Shown: positions 55,708 to 64,000 of the stretch, piece by piece
Numbering within the stretch: the stretch's first letter is position 1
Layout of the letters: each line of letters begins with the position of its first letter
Source: Artemia franciscana
Taxonomy: Eukaryota > Arthropoda > Branchiopoda > Anostraca > Artemiidae
Assembly (NCBI RefSeq): GCF_032884065.1
Contig: NC_088883.1
Location: 33,773,354 to 33,837,353, forward strand
DNA: 64,000 nt
Reading direction: 5' to 3'
Notes under the pieces: model-generated
What the model saw: only the letters and a program-made list of their open reading frames with translations
Told to the model about the DNA's origin: nothing
Database searches by the model: none
Translations under genes and position numbers: made by a program

Positions 55708-56460
55708 CAAGTTTTTCTATTGAGAGTTAGGATCAAGTTTAAAACTTGCAACAAACAGAAACTGTACTTTATATGAAGGGTGATTTCCCCTTCTCAATTA
55801 CTTGTTTGCTACTCTAAATTCTGATTTTTGTCCAAATTCTGAGGAACATTTACTGAAACAGAAGGACACTTGAATTGTAAAAAAGACTTTGTGCACCTAA
55901 AATTCTGTACTAAGAATGTTATTAAGAACTTATTTGACAAAACTGCTGACCATTACAAATTCTTTAAATATAATTAAATTTTTGTCCAAAATTTGGTTGC
56001 AATGCAATATTTTAATTCTTAAGCAGAAAAACTGAAAGATTGGGGTGCTACCAATCAGTTCACAGTAACTGATATATACAATTTAACTGTGAAAAACTTG
56101 TGGGTTTAAAAATCTGGTACCCATATCATACCTTTGTTAAGTTTTTATACTGAAAGTAAGGATCAGGTTTGCAAAAACAGAAATCGTTCTTTATATGAGG
56201 GGTGATTATCCCATCTTAACTCCACGTTCGTTTCTCTAAATTTAGATTTTTATTAATTTTTTGGTTCAAACTTTGAAGAACATTTTCTGAAACACAAGAA
56301 CCATTGAATTGCAAAAAGACCCTTTTAAACATTAAAACTGTAGCTTAACAAGCAACGAGCTGGTGAGGGGACATTCCCCCTTATATGCAGAATATTTCAG
56401 TTTGTTTTTGTTTTTTTCAATTACAAAATTGCTTCTTACTTTCAGCAAAAAAAACTTTTT
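55400..56460 (+). repeat. Two and a half tandem copies of a ~420-bp unit with a T45 run
   Basis: ACAAAACTGCTGACCATTAC, TTGCAATGCAATATTTTAAT, AAGCAGAAAAACTGAAA and CTGATATATAC recur at about 55450-55600 and 55940-56090. TTAGGATCAAGTTT/GTAAGGATCAGGTTT with TTTATATGA-GGGTGATT recurs at 55727 and 56155. The second unit's TGAAAGTAAGGATCAGG resembles the end of the palindrome-bearing element. A T-run occupies about 55661-55705. Confidence 0.75.
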
Positions 56461-56992
56461 TCTAATTTAATTATGCTCCATGAAATTTTATAGTTTTATG
56501 GACATGATACTTTTCGTAGCACAGAAAACAAAGTCAATATTTCAAGGCTCTGTCTGATTTTGATGGGAAGTAGAGTATTGGTTGATAGTCAACCAAGGTT
56601 TGACTATCAACCGTGCTTCCATTGTGTTTTCTATTCTGCTTCTCTTCCTTTGGTTTCTTATATTTACTTCAAAGCCCCCATTTCTGGGGGTTTATGACCC
56701 CTCCCCCTTGTGGATACCCATTGCATAACGGCTTCTTAGTATCCTGAAAATTAGATGAGTTATATAAATGAAACTCTCAAGAAGGAATCCAGTGTATAAA
56801 ATATACCCTGGGAAGGTGCTCTCAACCTACTAAATCTATCTGATCCTTATTTATAGGGCTCAAAAAATTGTATATGACACAGGTGTTCTGCCACGCATCC
56901 TCCAAGAAAACCATGCACTTATATTTAGCCTTATCTCAAGATGAAACCTCTTGAATGATTTTTTTTAAGTTCTGAAGTATATGAACATTGAT

Positions 56993-57825
56993 ATGAGCAT
57001 GAATTCAGAAAATGAAGTCAATGATATAGATCACAGACTACAAGCAGCTCATTTATTTGCAAGAGAAATCACTAATCCTCTACTGTCATAAATTTTTCTT
57101 GTGTCAGTTATAGTACAAATCACCTCTATTCAATATAGCTTACCTCTCAGATTGTATGCCCTAGCATACAGATCAGCAAGGAATGTTCTGTTGCAAAATA
57201 GATATTTATGTATAACATCAGCTCAAGTTGCCCACCAATGACTTTATATGGTAACATTGAAACCTGGTGTGAATCTAAATGAGGCTAAGATATTGGAGTC
57301 TTTAGAATTTTTGAGAATGCAGAAGAATGATGATACATGATTTACCTTGGGAGCTATTGCAAAAAGACTAAAGAAGCTGCGAGAAGTAGTTTCTGTTCCT
57401 GGGGCCTCGTTTATTGCGATCTTAACACATCTAGAAGGTTATCTCTTTGTAGATCCTCCTTCTTTTGATACTAGGATTAGAAATTCAGACCAAATTGATG
57501 AAGAGAGTCTACCAAATCCTGAACAACTATCTAGAATTCTTGACTTTTAAGTGAAGGAGTAGTTGGAAGACAGGTTCAATCAAATAATGGATCCTCAATT
57601 TTAATGATAAAAAAGTATCTCTTATGTTCTGATACTGATTCAGAACCCCGACCTATTATGCAACCAAAGTTGAAGGTTAGAAGAAGGAGACTAAGAGCAA
57701 AGGAGTTATATCTTGCTTCAGAGATAGTTCTACTGAGCCAGATAGTGGCATAACAGCTTCCAGTGCTTCTGAATCAGAGATAACAGGGTCACCTCCCCAC
57801 TCTCCTTCTATTCTTATTTAAATAT
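56993..57825 (+). pseudogene. Decayed coding-like region of unknown family
   Basis: Broken + strand frames give protein-like pieces in order: MNSENEVNDIDHRLQAAHLF...REITNPLLS (~57000-57090); LPLRLYALAYRSARNVLLQN (~57140-57235); GAIAKRLKKLREVVSVPGAS...HLEGYLFVDPPSFDTR (57350-57550); and a Ser-rich tail, DSSTEPDSGITASSASESE, ending near 57821. Stops and frame changes separate them. I do not recognise the family. It could be a dead host gene or a transposon-encoded protein. Confidence 0.35.
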
Positions 57826-57950
57826 CCACAAAAATATTTTACTTTAATTTTGAGTTTTCTGTCTTTATGAATCTGATAAGTACATGGAATGATTTTTGAG
57901 TTTCATTCACCTACCTCAACTACTTTCCAAAATACCAAAAACCCCTAAAC

Positions 57951-57953
<3 letters not shown>

Positions 57954-58032
<79 letters not shown>
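57954..58032. repeat. (TA)n microsatellite, ~79 bp
   Basis: Uninterrupted TA dinucleotides. Confidence 0.97.
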
Positions 58033-58035
<3 letters not shown>

Positions 58036-58408
58036 TATTTATTTATTATTTATTTTCTTTATTTATCTCAAAAAATGAGGAGTAGGCTGCAATATAAATT
58101 TAAAGAAAATACAAATGATAACGCTTACAATAAAAAAAATATCAAATATTGATCAAACATTAAAAAGAAAAAAAGATACAAAAACACTTGCTAAATAATT
58201 TAGGATGTAAATCATCAAGAGCCAGAACTGATGCTAAAAAACAGAAATAAGTTGTAGCCTAAAAGGATAATTTTTGTCTTGTCTTCAAATGTTTTATACT
58301 TTTTCTTTATACAGACTACATGATCCTTCACTTTAAGCTTTAAAACAATCTCAGTGTTACTAAAAGAAAGGGGAAAACCAAGTAAAGATTTACAAAATTT
58401 AAAATAAG

Positions 58409-58409
<1 letters not shown>

Positions 58410-58465
<56 letters not shown>

Positions 58466-58731
58466 ACCATTAACGTCCAAAATTGGTGAATGTCCAAAAC
58501 AACTATTTTTCTACTTGGATTTAGTTGGGGATGCTAGTGAACTTTTTCAATTAATACAAGGTTTGAAGATGACAGGTTAGGTTGGCTTATGTTACTTTAA
58601 CTTTTACCATCATGGACTGCATATGACTGAAAAAGCTGACTCTCAAAGCTAATTGAATCCAAGCAGAGAAAAAGGAATTTCATACATTCAACAGTGAGTG
58701 TCGACATTAACCAGATTTCAGACATTCACGG

Positions 58732-58818
<87 letters not shown>
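58410..58818. mobile_element. Fold-back segment capped by (TA)n at both ends
   Basis: (TA)n at 58410-58462 and 58734-58818 enclose ~270 bp. Its ends, GTTACCATTAACGTCC and GACATTCACGGTAAT, are imperfect inverted repeats, with further paired phrases inside (GGTGAATGTCC, TACTTGGATT and CCAAGCAGAG). It looks like a small microsatellite-capped MITE. Confidence 0.5.
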
Positions 58819-58823
<5 letters not shown>

Positions 58824-60111
58824 TTCATAAGATCAAGTTATTAACCTTTTCATATCTGTGTGTCAGGAAGGGGGTAAATATACCATGAAAGTTTTGGTAG
58901 GATTGTCCTGAGTTGTTGCTTAGATGTAAACCCCTCTTTCCTCTCTAAGGTTGTTGATCTAATATAAAATTCAATAATATTGACTAATATAAAGACCTTG
59001 GGTTGCTAACTAACAAACAACGCCATTTTAAGGGAATCTTTATGTGTCTTCTCTTTGTGGATGACTAGTAGAAAACCATTCATTTAAATCTTAAGGAAAA
59101 TGCAAGGGGAAACTGCATTTTTAGGCCCAAAAATGCTCCATTTTGTTTCCAGCTTCTGACCCCTTCTTTTGACTTTTTTTTAAAGTGATTTCTGGCTGTC
59201 TTTTACTTGCTGATGGCTTGCAGTGTTAGTTTTAAATTTAAACACGATTCCTGAGGGAACTGCAGTTTTTTGTTCTTGGGATACTCCAATTTGGGATCTC
59301 CTTATGACACCCCCACCTCTCAGCCTTGTATTTTGCTTGAAGAAAAATCCAATTTAAAATGATCTGCAAGAGTCTCTCTTTACGCTCATCAAACAAACCA
59401 CAGTTTATTACAGGTTCAGGCATCATGTAGGGAAATCCACATCTTTAGGCCTAAAAATGGTATATTTGTGTTAAATTCAACCCTCTGCTGTTAACCATCA
59501 AACAGACTAAATGCAAAACAATGCTATCTTAAACTTTGTCTGTCTTTTGTTTATAAATGGTAATCAAAACATAGTTTATTATGAATTATAGCATCATTTA
59601 AGGAAGAACTACATTTTTGTGTGAGTGATCTTTATTCACTCTTGTTGAAGAGCTAACTTAAATTGGCTATCTTAATATAATTCCTCAAACTTTTGAAGTC
59701 TTGTTGAAGCAATAATTTTTGATAGCGTTTATTTTTCTTTTTGAAAAACATATTTTTAGATTGTGTTTTGGTTTTCTTATGTATTTTATGTTCTGTGGAA
59801 TCGTTCCATGTACTTACCAGGTTAACTCCAGATTATTCCCAGAGGGTTTGAATTGGAGAAAACACTTCCAATCTTATTTATATATTTGTTTCTGAAAAAC
59901 AGCTTGAATGAGGCCTATAAAGGAGATCTATCAATCACTCCATTGAAGCCATCAGTAAATGTGATCCCTTCCCTGATTTGGATTAAATGAAAAAAATCAT
60001 CGTTGATTATTAGGAGGGTCGTCATTGTATAAGAGAGTCAAGAGTTAACTGGAAGAGTGCCTGGAACGCATCCACGATTTACATCTTCTTCTTCATCTTT
60101 GAAAATAACTT
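58819..60111. repeat. MOB1-like gene upstream region with ~3 diverged repeats
   Basis: Phrases of the type GCATCAT-TA(A)GG-AA-C-ACAT-TTT(A)GGCC(T)AAAAATG recur near 59100, 59425 and 59605. Nothing coding. The promoter and any 5' UTR exon of the MOB1-like gene should lie here but cannot be located. Confidence 0.45.
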
Positions 60112-60124
60112 TTCATTCTTTCAG
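60112..60124 (+). promoter_or_regulatory. Possible 3' splice site just before the MOB1-like start codon
   Basis: CATTCTTTCAG ends one base before ATG (AG at 60123-60124). A pyrimidine-rich stretch precedes it. If used, the coding exon begins at 60125 and the gene has a 5' UTR intron. Confidence 0.5.
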
Positions 60125-60125
60125 A

Positions 60126-60770
60126 ATGAGTTTCCTTTTTGGGAGTAAAAATGTCAAGACATTTAAACCCAAAAAGAACATCCCAGAAGGAACCCATCAG
60201 TATGACCTGATGAAGCAGGCTGCTGCAACTCTTGGCTCTGGCAATCTACGATTGGCTGTTGCCCTTCCAGATGGTGAAGATCTGAATGAATGGATTGCTG
60301 TAAATACAGTCGATTTCTTCAATCAGATCAATATGCTCTATGGAACTATAACTGAGTATTGCACAGAAGAAAGTTGCACAGTTATGTCTGCAGGGCCTAA
60401 GTACGAATACCATTGGGCTGACGGACAAACAGTGAAAAAACCTATCAAGTGCTCTGCCCCAAAATATATAGACTACTTAATGACCTGGGTACAAGATCAG
60501 TTAGATGACGAAACTCTCTTTCCCTCTAAAATTGGAGTTCCTTTTCCAAAGAATTTTTTGTCAATTGCGAAAACGATACTGAAAAGATTATTCCGAGTTT
60601 ACGCTAATATTTATCACCAGCATTTTAGTCGAATTGTAGATCTTGGAGAGGAGGCACATTTGAATACTTCTTTTAAGCATTTCATATTTTTTGTTGATGA
60701 ATTCAGCCTTATAGATAGGAGGGAGTTACAACCTTTGCAAGAACTCATTGATAATTTTGTTAACAACTAG
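60126..60770 (+). CDS. MOB1: MOB kinase activator 1-like protein (Mats/MOB1), uninterrupted frame
   Basis: 214 codons from ATG to TAG. MOB1 binds and activates NDR/LATS kinases in the Hippo pathway. The match to human MOB1A (216 residues) is near-identical over long stretches: MSFLFG, KTFKPKKNIPEG, TLGSGNLR, EDLNEWIAVNTVDFFNQINM, YEYHWADG, KCSAPKYIDYLMTWVQDQLD, DETLFPSKIGVPFPKNF and EEAHLNTSFKHFIFFVDEF. The Thr12 and Thr35 positions phosphorylated by MST kinases are kept. Zinc ligands Cys79, Cys84 and His166 are kept, but the fourth, His161 in human, is Asn here (YANIYHQHF against YAHIYHQHF). Human MOB1 genes have several coding introns; this frame has none. It could be a functional intron-poor gene or an old retrocopy. 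The open frame, the conserved sequence and the acceptor-like site upstream favour a working gene. The ATG is chosen by homology; an in-frame open stretch extends upstream to about 60057 without a supported start. Confidence 0.93.
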   Translation: MSFLFGSKNVKTFKPKKNIPEGTHQYDLMKQAAATLGSGNLRLAVALPDGEDLNEWIAVNTVDFFNQINMLYGTITEYCTEESCTVMSAGPKYEYHWADGQTVKKPIKCSAPKYIDYLMTWVQDQLDDETLFPSKIGVPFPKNFLSIAKTILKRLFRVYANIYHQHFSRIVDLGEEAHLNTSFKHFIFFVDEFSLIDRRELQPLQELIDNFVNN

Positions 60771-61006
60771 GAAAATACTCTAATTTTAGTGTGTAATATT
60801 GTGGTAGTAAATATCACATGATTATTTTGGTTATTTGTTGAAGGATAAATTTTCCTTGTACTTAGCATTTTTATGTTGTTCTGCTGCTATTCTGCTTTAA
60901 CTTTTTGCTGATACTTTATTTTATTTTACTTTTTCAAAGTTTTAACAGGCTATCTCTTTCAGAACAAAGAGAAAAACAAAGAGGGTGTAGGTTTGTTTTT
61001 TCTTTA

Positions 61007-61012
61007 AATAAA
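61007..61012 (+). promoter_or_regulatory. Candidate poly(A) signal for the MOB1-like gene
   Basis: AATAAA about 240 nt after the stop codon, the first canonical hexamer downstream. Confidence 0.5.
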
Positions 61013-61514
61013 AAGGTAGCGTTCACTCATTTATTTTCACCCTTTTGAAGCTAACTATGGTTTAGCAGAGGAGGGTCAAGGGTATTATGCTCTTTTTGAT
61101 TAAGTTTACTGCTAACAATTCCCTGTAGCACCGAGCTGCCTGAGCTACGCACGCTCCTCCATCCTCATTTAATGTCTCTACTGAAAAAATAAATTTTGGT
61201 TTTGATGCTTTTAAGTTTGTCATTCAACACCTAATTCAATTGAAGAGGAATCTAATATGGGAGGGACAATAAAATACAGTGCTGAATTTTTGTTTTATGC
61301 TAATAGTGTGGTTTTTGTTTCAAACTAGTCTTTATGTAGGTGAAGTTGTCACTGCAAGTAAACAAGCAGTATATGCAGGTTCAATAACTTTTTTTCAATC
61401 GTATGGAGCCACCCCCCCCCCCCTCACCATAATTGTCATGCCCAAAATGATGAATGAATTTTGCCATGAGCTTTGACCAAAATAAGTCGTTTCCATTTCA
61501 GGCTGTCTGGCATT

Positions 61515-61745
61515 GATTGGAAGTGAATACATAATGCTGAAAAAAATGTTTTGTTAGTGTGTTCTCACTATACAGTAAATACATAATGCTTGAAAAAAAG
61601 AAATATATCGTGAGTATGTACTCACAGTAGAGTATGTACAGAGAGTGAAAATGTTGACATAGCCTGTGAGTACAGGCTATCTCACGTTGAAAGAAAGTAA
61701 ATATATAGTGCTTGAAAAAAATTAATATATTGTGAGTATGATGGC
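61515..61745 (+). repeat. Three diverged ~75-bp tandem units
   Basis: AATACATAATGCTGAAAAAA, AATACATAATGCTTGAAAAA and AATATATAGTGCTTGAAAAA each precede a GTGAGTATG or GTTAGTGTG phrase. Confidence 0.7.
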
Positions 61746-62734
61746 GGAAATGGTAGGATTGAAAGAGAATGAATATTTAAAGGTTCTTCTTAATCAAAAT
61801 GTAACAATTTAAATTGCAACACTTGCTTGACATTGTATTGAACTCCATTATTTGTCATGCAAGTCAAGAGTTAAGCCTCTATCTAATTCTTGAACAAACA
61901 TGCACGGTGTCCCCTTGGGCATGGAAAGGATTTCAAATAGCACCATCTGTGGAATATTACATATTTGGAATCTGAGATGTAGGTTTGGTTCAAAGCCCGG
62001 ATATTTTATAATTCTGCAATAAAAATTTTGAAGTGTTTAAAAGCCAAAGAGAAAATAAATTAGCCTTCTATAAATTTTAGAAAGATTTTCATTTTTAAAA
62101 TTTGCTGCTGCTTCTCCCCCCCCCCCCCTGACAAGTCACATTGTCGTTGTTGGCATACTTAAGCACAGTTTAGACTATTAGGGGAGAGTGGAGTTAGAAT
62201 AGCTTCTCAATCGCTGTGGAGTGGGAACAGAATTAGGAAGTTTTCGTTCCCTCTCAATGATAGTTTCTGTTAAGCTTAGTGACTAAGCTAAATATAAGAT
62301 AGAGTAGGGGGGGGGGGGCAATTTTCTGCAAAATTGGGGGAATATTTGTACAGTGCTTGGCAAAAGATATTCGTTTTTTTATTTGTTCAATAATACTAAT
62401 GTAGTTTCTTAAATCCAGAAGAGAAAAGCTTGAAATTTTGTCAGTGACTTGTCTGTGTGTATAGATAGATGTATCCAGCCAAATATTTTGGGGACTCAAG
62501 GGGATTCCCAAGGGATATAAAAAATTAATGATTTTTATGCCCAGTATCCAAATATGTGCATAATCTTTACTTTTGTTGTAGAATTTCAAAGGAGGAAGGG
62601 GGTATATATTCATTTCTCCCTCCATGTATGAAGGAAGGAAAGATGTTGATTTTCTTCCTGTATACACTTGCCTTTAAAGAGAATTGTCCAAACAAACTCT
62701 TCTCTCAAAATTTATAACCTTTTAGTAAGTAAAA
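61746..62734. other. Intergenic sequence, nothing recognised
   Basis: C- and G-runs near 62116 and 62308 and AT-rich filler. No gene. Confidence 0.4.
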
Positions 62735-64000
62735 GTAATTGCAATGAATGGGTAGGTCGCTTGTTTGTTGATTTTTGTGTTGTTTTTTTTTTTTTTTTTT
62801 TTTTTTTTTGCTTAGGGATCTTATTATCCTGCAATTTAATCATTGTGACGTATCCAATGTGCTGCATATCTTGTTTACATCTTTTTTTAAAAGCACTGCA
62901 ATGAATTTGTAGCTCTGGCGTTTTCATTCGATTGGATACCTTATTAGTGTTCCTTATAGTCATTGTGGTGTATCCAATGGGCTGCATATCCTTTTAACAT
63001 CCTTTGCTGAAGCATTGCAATGAAACAATAGCTCTGCTGATTCCATTTGGTTAAAGATCTTATCATGGTTGTGTTTAGTCATTGTGATGTATCCAATGGG
63101 CTGTACTTCTTTTTGACATCCTTTTCTAAAGCATCGCAGTGAATCAGTAACTCGGCTGATTTCATTTGGTTAAAGATCTTCTTTTTCTGTTTAGTCATTG
63201 TGATGTATCCAATGTGCTGCATATCCTTTTAACATCCTTTGCTGAAGCATTGCAATGAATCAGTATCTCTGCTGATTTCATTTGGCTACAAGATCTTATT
63301 ATGGTTCTGTTTAGCCTTTGCGATGTATCTAATGTGCTGCGTGTTCTTTCAACATCCTCTGCTGAAGCTTTGCAATGAATCAGTAGCTCTGCTGGTTTTG
63401 TTTGGTTGGGGATCTCATTAAGGTCCTGTTTAGTCATTGTGATGTATCTAATGTGCTACATATCTTGTTAACATTCTTTGCTGAAGCATTGCAATGAATC
63501 TCTAGCTCTGACGATTTCGTTCAGTTGGAGATCCTATTATTGTTCTTTTTAGTCATTGTTATGTATCCAATGTGCTGCATATCCTTTTAACATCCTTTGC
63601 TGAAGGATTACAGTGAATCAGTATCTCTGCTGATTTCATTTGGTTACGAGATCTTGTTATGGTTCTAGTTAATCATTGTGATGTATCCAATGTGTTGCAT
63701 ATCTTGTTAACATCCTTTGCTGAAGTATTGCAATGAATCAGTAGCTCTACTGATTTCATTTGGTTATAAGATCTTTTTATGTTTCTGTTTATCCACTGTG
63801 GTGTATCTAATGTGCTGCATATCCTTTTAACATCCTCTGATGAAACATTGCAATGAATCAGTAGCTCTACTGATTTCATTTGGTTATAAGATCTTTTTAT
63901 GTTTCTGTTTATCCACTGTGATGTATCTAATGTGCTGCATATCCTTTTAACATCCTCTGATGAAACATTGCAATGAATCAGTAGCTCTGCTAATTTCATT
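62735..64000. repeat. Tandem array of a 120-bp unit, at least ten copies, continuing past the window
   Basis: GATGTATCCAATGTGCTGCA or a variant recurs every ~120 bp (about 62849, 62969, 63089, 63205, 63325, 63441, 63562, 63681, 63802 and 63922). Each is followed by CCTTTTAACATCCTTTGCTG, AAGCATTGCAATGAATCAGT, AGCTCTGCTGATTTCATTTG and GATCTT. A T34 run interrupts the first unit. Because 120 is a multiple of three, a 40-residue repeat reads on the - strand (ELLIHCNASAKDVKRICSTL) across some units, but stops break it in others. Confidence 0.95.

Noticed and set aside
60057-60125. Longer MOB1 start upstream of the chosen ATG
   Set aside because: The upstream in-frame stretch has no homology and begins without ATG, and an acceptor-like TTTCAG lies just before the chosen start, which matches MSFLF of known MOB1 proteins.
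62735-64000. Identity with the AluI satellite known from brine shrimp
   Set aside because: The unit contains AGCT, but its period is 120 bp and I cannot confirm sequence identity. An AGCT site alone is not diagnostic.
1-64000. CRISPR array, operons or other prokaryotic systems
   Set aside because: Introns, SINEs, LINEs and animal proteins show a eukaryotic nuclear genome. The tandem arrays have no spacer-repeat structure with unique spacers.

Overview
The window is AT-rich nuclear DNA from an animal. Its genes are split by long introns with GT-AG boundaries, candidate AATAAA signals are present, and about half of the sequence is recognisable tandem, fold-back or retrotransposon-derived repeat. 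The three identifiable proteins resemble arthropod and vertebrate orthologues about equally. Together with the style of the SINE, LINE and fold-back repeats this suggests an arthropod, perhaps a crustacean such as a brine shrimp. That assignment is inference; nothing in the sequence proves it.

Layout. (1) Positions 1-17981, + strand: the last four coding exons of a mitochondrial glutamate carrier (SLC25A22/SLC25A18 type). The 5' part lies off the left edge. Its introns hold a tRNA-derived SINE, a 5'-truncated LINE, long palindromic elements and several tandem arrays. (2) Positions 17982-27679: an intergenic stretch between two convergent genes, with minisatellite, small MITE-like elements and decayed LINE endonuclease sequence. 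(3) Positions 27680-46790, - strand: a complete five-exon gene for V-ATPase subunit E (226 codons, the same length as the human protein). (4) Positions 46791-60125: a graveyard of LINE fragments, fold-back elements, duplications and (TA)n tracts, with one decayed coding-like stretch of unknown family. (5) Positions 60126-60770, + strand: an uninterrupted MOB1-like reading frame (214 codons) in which one of the four zinc ligands of human MOB1A is replaced by Asn. (6) Positions 62735-64000: a 120-bp tandem array running off the right edge.

The most unusual signal is in the V-ATPase E gene. Intron 2 contains about 60 tandem copies of a roughly 52-bp cassette. Each copy reproduces the intron's own 3' splice site (a CTTAC branch-like motif, a pyrimidine tract and CAAG) plus about the first 15 nt of exon 3. 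The array is split by a 1.75-kb transposable element. Intron 1 independently contains six further diverged copies of a roughly 73-bp cassette made of the exon 2 acceptor plus about 37 nt of exon 2. In the glutamate carrier gene the 3' end of an exon and its donor site are also tandemly duplicated. Splice-boundary sequence has therefore been amplified in tandem at three separate exon edges in one 64-kb window.

The three genes are ordinary housekeeping or signalling genes (mitochondrial glutamate import, organelle acidification, Hippo/NDR kinase signalling) with no evident shared pathway. The biological interest is in the intron structure and the repeats.
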